64,000 nt of DNA from Arthrobacter sp. StoSoilB19 (lineage in GTDB: Bacteria; Actinomycetota; Actinomycetes; Actinomycetales; Micrococcaceae), in contig NZ_AP024650.1 of NCBI RefSeq assembly GCF_019977275.1, positions 1,302,001-1,366,000 on the forward strand, read 5' to 3'. Made by a program: the position numbers and the translations under genes. Below, one piece after another: positions 35,356 to 44,610 of this stretch (its first letter is position 1; every line of letters begins with the position of its first letter). The notes under the pieces are model-generated. The model was not told the DNA's origin and made no database searches. It worked only from the letters and a program-made list of their open reading frames with translations.

Positions 35356-38300
35356 GTGGTCGCCCACAACGGCAGTGCCTATCTGCCCAGAACCCTTTCG
35401 GCCCTGGCGGCCCAAACCAGGCCCGTGGACCGCGCCATTGGCGTGGACACCGGATCCCGCGACGACTCGCACAGCCTCCTTCAGGAAGCCTTGGGGGAGG
35501 CCGCCACTGTCAGCCACCCCCGGGGCAAGGGCGGTATGGGCGCCGCCGTCTCCGCCGCGCTTGGCGCGCTGGCGCCCTTCGAGGCAACTGTCGACGGTCC
35601 GGGTACGGAGTGGGTCTGGCTGTTGCACGACGACGCCGCGCCCGCCCCTGAGGCCTTGGCTGAACTCCTGGGCGCCGTGGAGCGTGCGCCTTCAGTGACT
35701 GTTGCCGGCTGCAAACAGCTGGACTGGCATTCGCCGCGGAAGTTGATGGATGTGGGTTTGTCCACCAGCCGGTGGGCGGAGCGGCTTACCCTGATCGACG
35801 CTGACGAAATGGACCAGGGCCAGTACGACGGCCGCACTGATACCTTCGCCGTCAACTCCGCAGGCATGCTTGTCCGGCGGGACATCTGGGAACACCTGGG
35901 CGGTTTCGACCCCGCCCTGCCCGGCAGCGGCGATGACGTCGACTTCTGCTGGCGTAACCGGCTGGCAGGCCACCGCGTCGTGGTGGTCCCCGCAGCCCGT
36001 ATGTTCCATGTGGCGCACCGCCCGCACGCCCTTGGAAACCCGTCCGCAGCCCGGAAAGCGCAGGTCCACCTGCGCCTGAAGCACAGCCCGCTCTGGATGG
36101 TGCCCCTCCACGGCATCGGTGCACTGCTGGGCAGCCTCTTCAAACTTGTCCTGAGCGTTGTGGTCAAGGATCCCGGCCACGGCATTTCCCAACTCCTTGC
36201 CACTTGCGCTGCCCTTGGCCGGCCCGGGGCCGTGGCGAGGGCCCGGCGGACAGCCAAACGCACCCGGCGCATCCGCCGGTCCGTGATCCGCAAGCTCCAA
36301 ACGCCCCGACGCGAGGTCTGGAGCCACCGCAGGTCGTTGATGGAGGCCCTGGGATCCGACGGGTCTGGCGCAGACCACCTCGTGCAGGATCCGCTCGCGC
36401 ACCAGCCCACCGGCGATGCCGCGGACGATTTCGCCGCCCTGGCCACCAGCAAACGCGGATGGGTGGGTAACGGCGCCCTGGCTGCCGTCATTATTGCGGC
36501 GGTCGCCTCGCTCCTGGCCCTGGCGGGGCTGTTCCGCGCGGGGGCCGTAACCGGGGGCGCCCTGATTCCTGTCTCCGCCCAATTGGGCGATATCTGGCAC
36601 CATGCCTCGAGCTGGTGGATCAGCCTGGGGGCGGGACTCCCGGGGCACGGCGATCCCTTTGACTACGTGCTCTGGATCATCGGCGTCCTCGGCGGAGGTG
36701 ACGCCAACCCCGCCATGGCGTGGCTGCTCCTGCTCGGGGCCCCGCTGTCCGGACTCACCGCGTGGTTCGCCGCGGGCGGGGTCACAGTGCGCCGCCGGCT
36801 CAGGTTCGTGGCGGCGATTTTTTGGGCTGCTGCTCCAGCACTCCAGGTGGCACTGAACCAGGGCCGCGCCGGTGCGTTGATCGCGCACATCATGCTGCCG
36901 CTGGTGGTCCTGGGCCTGCTGCGCGCTACGGGCTCGGCGGTAGGCCACGGCCGTTTCAACCCCGCGTCAGCCCTTGACGACCGGCCGGCCGAACTGCCGC
37001 CGGCCAAGGCGGGCATCAACGGGGTGCCATCATGGACGGCCGCCGCAGCTGCCGGCCTTGCGCTGGCGGTCACAACGGCGTCGGCGCCCTCTTTGCTTGT
37101 CCCTGCGGCCGCGGTCATCGTGCTCTGCGGGGTCCTGCTGGGACGGCGCGGGCGGACAGTGTGGTGGGCGCTGTTGCCCAGTGCAGCCTTGTTTGTCCCC
37201 TTCGCGTTGTCGACGCTTGACCGGCCGAGGGCACTCCTGGCCGACCCCGGACTCCCGCTGGGATTCGACGCCGCCCCACTCTGGCAGCAGATCCTGGGCC
37301 AGCCCCTGTCATTCGACCCTGCTGGCGGCATACAGGGGCTGGCGGCCTTCGCGGGCGGACCGATGCCGTGGGCCCTGCTGCTGGCACTGCTGGTCGCCGT
37401 GCCCGTGCTGGTCCTTGCCGTGGTGGGTCTCCTGGGCCCCGGGCGGCGTGCCGGGACTGCCAGATGGTTCTGGGTTGCCGCGGTGATCTTCCTTGCCGGT
37501 GGATGGCTGGCCAGCCACGTTGCCACGGGCCTGAACGAGGACGTCCTAGTAACGCCCTTCACCGGACCGGCAGTGTCTGCCGCGTCCTTTGCCCTCCTCG
37601 CGGCAGCCCTCCTCGGAGCCGAGAAGTTGCTGTCCGCTGCGGCACGGGCTTCCGGTACCGGGGCCAAGACCCGGACTGCGGCACGCGCCGGCCTGGCACT
37701 GGGCCTGGTGGTACTGCTGGCAGGACCGTTGGCCGGAATGGCCGCCTGGTCCGCGCAAAACCTGCTGCGCCCGGCCGGAGCAACGGCCGCGCCTTCAGTG
37801 GCCACGCTGGGAGATGCCACCAGCCCAGCCCCTTCCGGGGCCGGGGGAGCCCTGGGCGCGCCGCGGCTGGTGGAAGCCACTGCCGGACGGTCCCTTCCCG
37901 CCACCGCCATTGACAGGGGGATCGGACCCGAGCAGACACGAACCCTCCTGCTCCGTACCGGCGACGACGGTACCTTCAACGCATCCCTCATGCGAGGGAG
38001 CGGCACCACCCTGGACAGCTTGTCTGCCATCGCCTCCGCACGGAACATCATTGGCGCTCCCGGCGCGGAAGAGGTACGTGGCGACGACGACGTCACCGCT
38101 GCGCTTCGACGCGTTGCAGCCACCCTGGTTGCCGGGCAGGGCGTGGACCCGCGGACGGACCTGGAACAACTCGGTGTCGGATTCGTGGTGCTCCGCTCCG
38201 CGGACACCGCAGCCCAGCTGACCGCCAGCCGGATGGATGCAGTTCCCGGCCTGGTGGCCGTGGGACAGACCGACGTTGGCTGGCTGTGGCGCATCAGCCC

Positions 38301-38724
38301 GCTGAACCAGCCGGTCATCCAGGCCGCCGATGTTGCCCACCGTGTCCGCATTGTCGATCCCCGCGGCGCGGTCACGGCGCTGGTGGCATCCGGAACTGAT
38401 GAGGTCGACGCCGCAGTCCCGCCAGGTGCCGAAGGCCGTTTGGTGGTGCTTGCCGAACGCGCTGATCCCGGGTGGACTGCCTGGCTCGATGGGCGGAAGC
38501 TGACCTCCACCACCTCAGGCTGGTCCCAGGCGTTTACCCTTCCGGCATCGGGAGGCCGGCTTACCGTCCGGTACGAAAACCCGTGGTCCTTCTGGACTGC
38601 CGCCGCCCAGATCACGGTGATCGGACTGACAGTCATCCTTGCCATCCCCATGCCGGCCCGACGGCCGCGGACCGGCCTCTCCCGTGACGAGGGCTCCTTG
38701 CGTAAGGAACACCAACATGCATGA
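35356..38724 (+). CDS. Large multi-pass membrane glycosyltransferase (GT2 domain)
   Basis: 1122 aa from GTG 35356. Residues 1-280 are a GT2 catalytic domain: AHNGSAYLPRTL, LLHDDAAPAPEAL (DXD-like), and GSGDDVDFCWRNRLAGHRV (acceptor-base motif). About 370-790 contains around 10-13 membrane segments; 800-1090 is an exported domain; a last helix lies near 1095. The first beta strand (VTAVVVAHNG) begins upstream of GTG 35356, so the true start is probably earlier: the frame is open to whiB and an ATT at 35326-35328 overlaps its stop codon. Role: probably adds a sugar to a cell-envelope glycopolymer. Confidence 0.83.
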   Translation: MVAHNGSAYLPRTLSALAAQTRPVDRAIGVDTGSRDDSHSLLQEALGEAATVSHPRGKGGMGAAVSAALGALAPFEATVDGPGTEWVWLLHDDAAPAPEALAELLGAVERAPSVTVAGCKQLDWHSPRKLMDVGLSTSRWAERLTLIDADEMDQGQYDGRTDTFAVNSAGMLVRRDIWEHLGGFDPALPGSGDDVDFCWRNRLAGHRVVVVPAARMFHVAHRPHALGNPSAARKAQVHLRLKHSPLWMVPLHGIGALLGSLFKLVLSVVVKDPGHGISQLLATCAALGRPGAVARARRTAKRTRRIRRSVIRKLQTPRREVWSHRRSLMEALGSDGSGADHLVQDPLAHQPTGDAADDFAALATSKRGWVGNGALAAVIIAAVASLLALAGLFRAGAVTGGALIPVSAQLGDIWHHASSWWISLGAGLPGHGDPFDYVLWIIGVLGGGDANPAMAWLLLLGAPLSGLTAWFAAGGVTVRRRLRFVAAIFWAAAPALQVALNQGRAGALIAHIMLPLVVLGLLRATGSAVGHGRFNPASALDDRPAELPPAKAGINGVPSWTAAAAAGLALAVTTASAPSLLVPAAAVIVLCGVLLGRRGRTVWWALLPSAALFVPFALSTLDRPRALLADPGLPLGFDAAPLWQQILGQPLSFDPAGGIQGLAAFAGGPMPWALLLALLVAVPVLVLAVVGLLGPGRRAGTARWFWVAAVIFLAGGWLASHVATGLNEDVLVTPFTGPAVSAASFALLAAALLGAEKLLSAAARASGTGAKTRTAARAGLALGLVVLLAGPLAGMAAWSAQNLLRPAGATAAPSVATLGDATSPAPSGAGGALGAPRLVEATAGRSLPATAIDRGIGPEQTRTLLLRTGDDGTFNASLMRGSGTTLDSLSAIASARNIIGAPGAEEVRGDDDVTAALRRVAATLVAGQGVDPRTDLEQLGVGFVVLRSADTAAQLTASRMDAVPGLVAVGQTDVGWLWRISPLNQPVIQAADVAHRVRIVDPRGAVTALVASGTDEVDAAVPPGAEGRLVVLAERADPGWTAWLDGRKLTSTTSGWSQAFTLPASGGRLTVRYENPWSFWTAAAQITVIGLTVILAIPMPARRPRTGLSRDEGSLRKEHQHA

Positions 38725-40423
38725 CCACACCCCACCGGCCACGGCGCAGTCCGATGCCGGAACGCAGCCCGCAACCAAGCAGCCGGCCCCGGAGCGGACC
38801 GGGACCGGGACAGACAGGAAGGCATCCGGCCGCGGCGCTACCCGGCTGCCCGGCGCCAAGGGCCGCGCAGCATCCGCGGCCGGAGTGGCGGCAGGCGTCC
38901 TCATCCTTGCCGGCACCGGTGCCGTGGTGGCCGCGGGGTCATTGACGCCGCATCCGGAAACCAGCCGGACTGTGCCGGCCGCGGAAGCCGCTGTTCCCGC
39001 AGGAGCCAGCATCGGAGTCTGCCCCGGGCCTGCGCGGCTGCTGGAAGGCACCGACGCGGGCACTGACGCCCAGTTCCGGCCCGAGTCAGCCACGGCCGCA
39101 ACCAGGGTCAGCGCCGCTGTGCTTGGCGCGGGCGGCGTGCTGCCGGGGAGCCGGCTGTCAGGACTGGACGGAACGGCCGCCGTCGAAATCGCCAAGGACC
39201 CCGGCGCGGCGCCCACTGCCGGCACCCCCCAGGAGCTCCTTGCCGGAGTAGTTGCCGACCGCGCGGTGGACCAGGTCAATGTCCTCAGTGCCAACGCCCT
39301 GGCAAACCAGAACGCATCGGCTGCGGGTGCCATGAAGTACACCGCCAGCGACGGCGACCTCCAGGGCAGTGCCGCGGCGACGTGCGCGCAACCCTCCAAC
39401 GACCAGTGGCTTGCAGGTGCCGCCACCACGCTTGGCCGCACCTCCGTGCTGGCGCTGACCAATGCCTCCAGCACTCCTGCCACCGTGAGCCTGGAGCTGT
39501 TCGGGGCGGGCGGTCAGATCCAGGCTCCGGGCAGCCGCGGACTGCTGGTTGCCCCCGGCACCACGCGCAGCGTAGTCCTCGCAGGGCTGGCGCCCAACGA
39601 GTCCCAGCTCAGCGTGCATGTCCGCAGCGCCGGTGGCCCGGTTGCCGCGTCAATCCAGCAAAGTGTCCTGCGCGGCCTTACCCCGGGCGGCGTGGATTTC
39701 ATTAGCCCGGGGGCTGCGCCCGCAGTCCGCCAGGTAATGACGGGGGTGGACATCCAGGATCCGGCCGGTGTCGCTGCACTGACCGGGCAGCCGGGGTACC
39801 GGGACGCGGGCCCCGCCCTGGAGCTGACCGTTCCCGGCGCCTCCGACGCCGTGGTGGAGATCAAGCTGTACGGTCGGGACGGCCAGCATGCGCTTCCCTC
39901 CGGCGGTGTTATCACCGCGAAAGCCGGGTCAACCACGGAAGTATCCCTGGCCGGGGTTCCTGCCGGCCAGTACACCGTCGCGGCCTCATCCGACGTGTCC
40001 TTCGTTGCGGCAGCACGCATGGGCCGCGGCCTCCAGGCGGGTCAGCCCCTGGACGTGGCATGGGCGGCGTCCGCCGTGCGGCTCGGCAGCCAGCACGTGG
40101 TTCCCGTTCCCAAGGGAGGACTTCGCCAGCTGGTTTTCGGCGCCCTGGACGCCCGGGCCACCATCACTTACGCACCCATCACGGCTGATGGAAAGGTGCG
40201 GCCGGCGGCCACCGCGGACATCGCCGGGGGGACAACCGCCTCCATCAGCATTCCGGCACAGGCCGACGGGGCCGACGTCGTGGGCTATGTCGTGTCCGCG
40301 TCAGGCGGCGCAGCCTATGGAGCGGTGCTCGTGGGACAGGACGGCCGGAACGATGTTTCCTCCCTGGCTTTCCTGGCTGCTGCGGCCGGGCGGGAAACAG
40401 TCCCGGTCACGCTGGGCTACTAA
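38717..40423 (+). CDS. DUF5719 exported protein
   Basis: 568 aa of unknown function. A hydrophilic N-terminus (1-50), one hydrophobic segment (about 53-75, GVAAGVLILAGTGAVVAAG) acting as signal anchor, then an Ala/Gly/Val-rich, beta-rich exported domain. ATG 38717 after AAGGAACACC overlaps the glycosyltransferase end by eight bases, so the two are co-translated and probably act together at the envelope. Confidence 0.82.
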   Translation: MHDHTPPATAQSDAGTQPATKQPAPERTGTGTDRKASGRGATRLPGAKGRAASAAGVAAGVLILAGTGAVVAAGSLTPHPETSRTVPAAEAAVPAGASIGVCPGPARLLEGTDAGTDAQFRPESATAATRVSAAVLGAGGVLPGSRLSGLDGTAAVEIAKDPGAAPTAGTPQELLAGVVADRAVDQVNVLSANALANQNASAAGAMKYTASDGDLQGSAAATCAQPSNDQWLAGAATTLGRTSVLALTNASSTPATVSLELFGAGGQIQAPGSRGLLVAPGTTRSVVLAGLAPNESQLSVHVRSAGGPVAASIQQSVLRGLTPGGVDFISPGAAPAVRQVMTGVDIQDPAGVAALTGQPGYRDAGPALELTVPGASDAVVEIKLYGRDGQHALPSGGVITAKAGSTTEVSLAGVPAGQYTVAASSDVSFVAAARMGRGLQAGQPLDVAWAASAVRLGSQHVVPVPKGGLRQLVFGALDARATITYAPITADGKVRPAATADIAGGTTASISIPAQADGADVVGYVVSASGGAAYGAVLVGQDGRNDVSSLAFLAAAAGRETVPVTLGY

Positions 40424-40442
40424 AGGTTCCCGGCTGCCGTTA

Positions 40443-40955
40443 TCAATAGCGGCGGCGGTACACGGGATCCAAGGTTTCCGGAGCCACGCCGAGCATCTCG
40501 GCCGTGTGTTCCACCACCACATCGTGGACCAGGTCCTGGAGCTCTTCCACGCTGGAGCAGGCCTGCTCCACAACCCGCCGGTACACCGTAATCATGGGCC
40601 CGTCATCACCGGAAGCGGGTGTGTAGGAACCCATCGGCGGCGTGGTGGCATGGGCGGCCAGCTGCTCAAGGTCCGGCGGGATCTCGTCCACACCAAAGCG
40701 CACGCCGTCCAGTGTTTTGCCCCAAATATCGTGCAGCCGCTGGGCTGAATCCAGCACCATGTCGTCAAAGCGGTCGGCACGCGTCCGGTATCCGGGGTGC
40801 GTGGGCAGCATCACCTCACCGCGAAGGCCACGCCCGTGGCGGTTCCGGCGCCGCCTGAAGAAGCTCCTGCCGGCAGTCTCCACGCCCGTTGCCGTGCTGG
40901 CATCCGGGTCAGCCAACCGGACCGAAAAGCCTGATTCATGGTTCGATGACTGCAT
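40443..40955 (-). CDS. Metallopeptidase-family protein with a degenerate zinc motif
   Basis: 170 aa, minimal-zincin fold family (Rv3259 position). In relatives the motif HExxH lies just before HFGID; here the equivalent LVHDVVVEHTAEMLGVA has Glu-His-x-x-Glu, so the zinc ligands are not conserved. The N-terminal 45 residues are basic (FFRRRRNRHGRGLRG). ATG 40955 lies six bases after TAGAGT. Peptidase activity is doubtful; a structural or binding role is more likely. Confidence 0.78.
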   Translation of the reverse strand: MQSSNHESGFSVRLADPDASTATGVETAGRSFFRRRRNRHGRGLRGEVMLPTHPGYRTRADRFDDMVLDSAQRLHDIWGKTLDGVRFGVDEIPPDLEQLAAHATTPPMGSYTPASGDDGPMITVYRRVVEQACSSVEELQDLVHDVVVEHTAEMLGVAPETLDPVYRRRY

Positions 40956-40961
40956 AAATCG

Positions 40962-40967
40962 ACTCTA
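40962..40967 (-). promoter_or_regulatory. Leaderless -10 of the zincin-like gene
   Basis: TAGAGT, six bases before ATG 40955. Confidence 0.5.
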
Positions 40968-41072
40968 AACCCGGGGGAGGATTTACGCGATACATCCCTG
41001 TGGCTGCGGAGACGCGTCGGCCCGTGCGCCAATGCGCGGTTTTTGCGCAGCCAAGGGGTAGTCTGTGATGTC

Positions 41073-41459
41073 GTGGGAGCTATCCGTCAGTGTTCAAGGT
41101 CAGCCTGCCGCCAGTCGGCGGTAGCCACCCTGACGTACGTGTATGCAGACTCCACCGCAGTCCTGGGTCCGCTGGCCACGTATGCGGAGCCGCACTGCTA
41201 CGACCTCTGCGAGCAACACGCTGACTCGTTGACCGTTCCCCGCGGCTGGGAAGTGCTGCGCCTGGCCATGCCGTCGACCCCCCAGCAGCCAGGGCCGGAT
41301 GACCTTTTGGCGCTCGCCAACGCCGTACGGGACGCCGCTGCCCTCCCCCCGGAAGCCCAGCCAAGCGCCCAGCGCGGCCACCATTCCGCCCTTGAAGCTC
41401 CTGCGGGCGCCGAAGGGGTACGCCGGGGGCACCTGCGGGTCCTCCGGGAACCTTCCTGA
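41073..41459 (+). CDS. DUF3499 protein
   Basis: 128 aa. A zinc-ribbon-like N-terminal half with CSRSACRQ and CYDLCEQH (four Cys, two in each knuckle), then a variable Pro/Ala-rich tail. The family is confined to actinobacteria and of unknown function. GTG 41073 is eight bases after TAGTCT (41059-41064). The frame upstream to 41043 is not needed. Confidence 0.82.
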   Translation: MGAIRQCSRSACRQSAVATLTYVYADSTAVLGPLATYAEPHCYDLCEQHADSLTVPRGWEVLRLAMPSTPQQPGPDDLLALANAVRDAAALPPEAQPSAQRGHHSALEAPAGAEGVRRGHLRVLREPS

Positions 41460-41537
41460 CCTCCATCTGGCGGTACGCTGGAAGCTGCACATCTTTCCGC
41501 TACCGGCGCGAGCGCGCCCGCCAGGGAGCATGAACAA

Positions 41538-41765
41538 ATGCCTAAGATCAGTCCCGAGCTGTTGTCCGTCCTGCGTTGCCCCGTGACCGGCTCGCCGCTG
41601 GTCCAGGAGGGCGAAGAACTGGTGGCCACTGCCGCCGGGGATACGGGGATCAGGAACCGGTACGCCATCGAAGACGGGATCCCGCTGCTGCTGCCTCCGG
41701 AACTGCTGGCTGCAGCAGCATCGGCAGGTTCGGACCAGCACGATCACGCCGCGGCAGGGCTCTAG
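41538..41765 (+). CDS. Trm112 family protein
   Basis: 75 aa. Contains LRCPVTGSPLVQEGEEL and YAIEDGIPLLLP, the Trm112/UPF0434 pattern. Trm112 proteins act as small activators of methyltransferases; the bacterial role is unclear. Only one of the usual zinc Cys remains (CPVT in place of CxxC). It lies before ahcY. Confidence 0.85.
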   Translation: MPKISPELLSVLRCPVTGSPLVQEGEELVATAAGDTGIRNRYAIEDGIPLLLPPELLAAAASAGSDQHDHAAAGL

Positions 41766-41840
41766 TTCACCTGTATCCGCCCGCACAGAAACAGCAGAAC
41801 GGGGACTGGACCAGGACCCGGACCAAGCAAAGGACCACCC

Positions 41841-43307
41841 ATGACTTTTGACTACAAAGTTGCCGACATCTCCCTGGCGGAAGCCGGCCGCCACCAGATC
41901 CGCCTGGCGGAGCACGAAATGCCCGGCCTGATGTCCCTCCGCGAGGAGTTCGGCCCCACCCAGCCGCTCAAGGGTGCCCGGATCGCCGGTTCCCTGCACA
42001 TGACGGTGCAGACCGCGGTGCTGATCGAGACCCTTACCGCGCTGGGCGCCGAGGTCCGCTGGGCCTCCTGCAACATCTTCTCCACCCAGGACGAGGCCGC
42101 CGCGGCCGTGGTGGTGGGCAAGGGTACCGTTGAGGACCCCAAGGGAGTACCCGTGTTCGCCTGGAAGGGCGAGACCCTTGAGGAATACTGGTGGACCGCC
42201 GAGCAGATCCTCACCTGGCCCGGCGCCGACTCCAACCCCGAGCTGGGTCCGAACATGATCCTGGACGACGGCGGCGACGCCACCATGCTGGTCCACAAGG
42301 GTGTCGAGTTCGAGGCCATCGGCAACGTGCCGTCCGCCGATGCCGAGGATTCCGCGGAATACGGCATCTTCCTGGACGTGCTGCGCCGCTCGCTTGCCGC
42401 GGACCCGCAGAAGTGGACCCGGACGGCAGCCACGATCAGGGGCGTCAGCGAGGAGACCACTACCGGTGTCCACCGCCTCTACCAACTGGCTGACCAGGGC
42501 AAGCTGCTCTTCCCGGCCATCAACGTCAACGACTCCGTCACCAAGAGCAAGTTCGACAACAAGTACGGCATCCGCCATTCGCTGCCCGACGGCATCAACC
42601 GGGCCACGGATGTGCTCATGGGCGGAAAGGTCGCTGTCGTCTGCGGTTACGGCGACGTGGGCAAGGGCGCGGCCGAGGCGCTGCGCGGCCAGGGTTCACG
42701 CGTCATTGTCACCGAGATCGACCCCATCTGCGCGCTGCAGGCGGCCATGGACGGCTACCAGGTGGCCAAGCTGGAATCCGTCCTGGCCCAGGGCGACATC
42801 TTCATCACCACCACGGGCAACAAAGACGTCATCATGGCCGAGCACATGACCGGCATGAAGAACAAGGCCATTGTGGGCAACATCGGCCACTTCGACAACG
42901 AAATCGACATCGCCGGCCTGGCCCGCATCCCCGGCGTCAAAAAGGTCGAAATCAAGCCCCAGGTCCACGAATGGGTCTTTGAGGAAGGCACGGCGGCGGA
43001 GCGCTCCATTATCGTCCTGTCCGAGGGCCGCCTGCTCAACCTTGGCAACGCAACCGGCCATCCGTCTTTCGTGATGAGCAACTCGTTCGCAAACCAAACC
43101 ATTGCGCAGATCGAGCTGTGGACCAAGCGGGACCAGCACGAGTATGAGAACAAGGTCTACGTGCTGCCCAAGGTCCTGGACGAAAAGGTGGCCCGGCTGC
43201 ACCTGGACGCCCTGGGCGTTGAACTTACGGAACTGACCAAGGACCAGGCGGAATACCTGGACATCGACGTCGCCGGTCCGTACAAGCCCGAGCACTATCG
43301 TTACTGA
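41841..43307 (+). CDS. ahcY: Adenosylhomocysteinase
   Basis: Hydrolyses S-adenosylhomocysteine to adenosine and homocysteine, removing the product inhibitor of methyltransferases. 488 aa; the NAD+ fold [20 protein letters not shown] is near residue 262, and the family signatures [14 protein letters not shown] and the C-terminal KPEHYRY (the last Lys/Tyr reach the neighbouring subunit) are intact. The length above 430 aa reflects the usual bacterial insert. ATG 41841 follows AAAGGACCACC. Confidence 0.97.
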   Translation: MTFDYKVADISLAEAGRHQIRLAEHEMPGLMSLREEFGPTQPLKGARIAGSLHMTVQTAVLIETLTALGAEVRWASCNIFSTQDEAAAAVVVGKGTVEDPKGVPVFAWKGETLEEYWWTAEQILTWPGADSNPELGPNMILDDGGDATMLVHKGVEFEAIGNVPSADAEDSAEYGIFLDVLRRSLAADPQKWTRTAATIRGVSEETTTGVHRLYQLADQGKLLFPAINVNDSVTKSKFDNKYGIRHSLPDGINRATDVLMGGKVAVVCGYGDVGKGAAEALRGQGSRVIVTEIDPICALQAAMDGYQVAKLESVLAQGDIFITTTGNKDVIMAEHMTGMKNKAIVGNIGHFDNEIDIAGLARIPGVKKVEIKPQVHEWVFEEGTAAERSIIVLSEGRLLNLGNATGHPSFVMSNSFANQTIAQIELWTKRDQHEYENKVYVLPKVLDEKVARLHLDALGVELTELTKDQAEYLDIDVAGPYKPEHYRY

Positions 43308-43315
43308 GACGTAAG

Positions 43316-43350
43316 GGCCCGGGCGCCATCGAGCGCCCGGGCCGTTATTT
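43316..43350 (+). terminator. ahcY terminator
   Basis: GGCCCGGGCGC (43316-43326) pairs with GCGCCCGGGCC (43333-43343), then GTTATTTT. Confidence 0.88.
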
Positions 43351-43358
43351 TCTGCACC

Positions 43359-43364
43359 TAGGAT
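43359..43364 (+). promoter_or_regulatory. Leaderless -10 of the L,D-transpeptidase gene
   Basis: TAGGAT, six bases before ATG 43371. Confidence 0.5.
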
Positions 43365-43370
43365 CGAAAC

Positions 43371-44609
43371 ATGGAGCCTGATGTAAAGCCCCGCCGGCGG
43401 GGGACTGCCAAGAAAATCCTTGCCGTGGCAGCCGTGTGTGTCCTGGCTGCCCTGGGCGGGGTTTTCGCCGCCGTCGCCCCGGGCCTTGCCGGCGGCCCGC
43501 TTGAATCCGAAGCAGGCTCCGCACTGCGGACATCGCCGGGCATCGCTTCCCCCGTTGTTCCGCCCGTGACTTTCGACGCGGCGCCGGCCAACGGTGCAAA
43601 GCAGGTGAACCCTGCGGCCCCGGTGTCCCTGAAAGTGGGCAACGGGACCATCCAGCGCGTCACGCTCGCCAGTACGGCGGGGAAGACCATTGATGGCAGC
43701 ATCGATGCCAGTGGGACGGCGTGGTCCGCCACCGGGCCCCTGGAATTCAACACCGAGTACAGCTACACCTACGTGGTCAAGGACGCCGCCGGACGCGAGA
43801 CCAGCACCACGCAGTCCTTCAACACGGTGACAAGTTCCCACGAGGCCGACGCCGCCGTCTACCCGCTGAACGGCATGAAGGTGGGCGTGGGGCAGCCCCT
43901 GCAGATCATCTTCAGCGAACCCGTGACCAACCGCGCCGCCGTGGAAAAGGCCATCAAGATCACCACGACGGCGGGACAGGCCGGAGCATTCCATTGGTAC
44001 AGCGACACCATGGTCCGGTACCGCCCGGAGAACTTCTGGGCAGCGAACTCCACCGTCACCATGGACATGCAGCTCTTCGGGGTTGACCTGGGCAACGGCC
44101 AAATCGCGAACTTCAACAAAAAGGTGAATGTCTCGATCGGAGAAAAGAAGGTGGCCGTCGCCGATGCCACCGCGCATACCTTCACGCTCAGCGTCAACGA
44201 CCAGCCCGTCAAGACCCTGCCCGTCAGCATGGGGGATAAGCGCTTCCCCTCGGCAAAGGGATATGCAGTGCTCATGGAGAAGAACCGCTTTGACCACTTC
44301 AGGGCGGCAAGCATCGGGCTGAAGCCCGACGATCCTGCCTACTACGGTGAGGCCGACGTCGAATACACCATCCGCCTCACCCTGAGCGGCGCCTACATCC
44401 ACCAGGCCCTTGAATCGGCCTTTCCATACATCGGGAACGCCAACGTGTCCCACGGGTGCATCGGCTTCCTGCCCGACGGAGCGGCGTGGGTGTTCGACAA
44501 CATGGGAACCGGCGACGTGGTCCAGATCATCAACACCGAGGGTGACTACGCGGCGAATACCGACGGGTTCGGCGACTGGAATATCCCGTGGAGCGAATAC
44601 GACAACTAG
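43371..44609 (+). CDS. L,D-transpeptidase with Ig-like domains
   Basis: Makes 3-3 peptidoglycan cross-links, or attaches surface structures; 412 aa. Signal anchor at about 14-40 (LAVAAVCVLAALGGVFAAV), two Ig-like domains (about 60-275) and a C-terminal YkuD catalytic domain (about 280-405) with the active-site Cys in SHGCIGF (about 365). The C-terminal Trp/Tyr-rich tail WNIPWSEYDN is typical of actinobacterial enzymes (Ldt family). beta-lactam (carbapenem) sensitivity would be expected from the family. Confidence 0.92.
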   Translation: MEPDVKPRRRGTAKKILAVAAVCVLAALGGVFAAVAPGLAGGPLESEAGSALRTSPGIASPVVPPVTFDAAPANGAKQVNPAAPVSLKVGNGTIQRVTLASTAGKTIDGSIDASGTAWSATGPLEFNTEYSYTYVVKDAAGRETSTTQSFNTVTSSHEADAAVYPLNGMKVGVGQPLQIIFSEPVTNRAAVEKAIKITTTAGQAGAFHWYSDTMVRYRPENFWAANSTVTMDMQLFGVDLGNGQIANFNKKVNVSIGEKKVAVADATAHTFTLSVNDQPVKTLPVSMGDKRFPSAKGYAVLMEKNRFDHFRAASIGLKPDDPAYYGEADVEYTIRLTLSGAYIHQALESAFPYIGNANVSHGCIGFLPDGAAWVFDNMGTGDVVQIINTEGDYAANTDGFGDWNIPWSEYDN

Positions 44610-44610
44610 G

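Noticed and set aside
36663..38825. Large minus-strand frame across the glycosyltransferase
   Set aside because: It is a shadow of the GC-rich coding frame, with no motifs, and opposes a gene with clear GT2 motifs.
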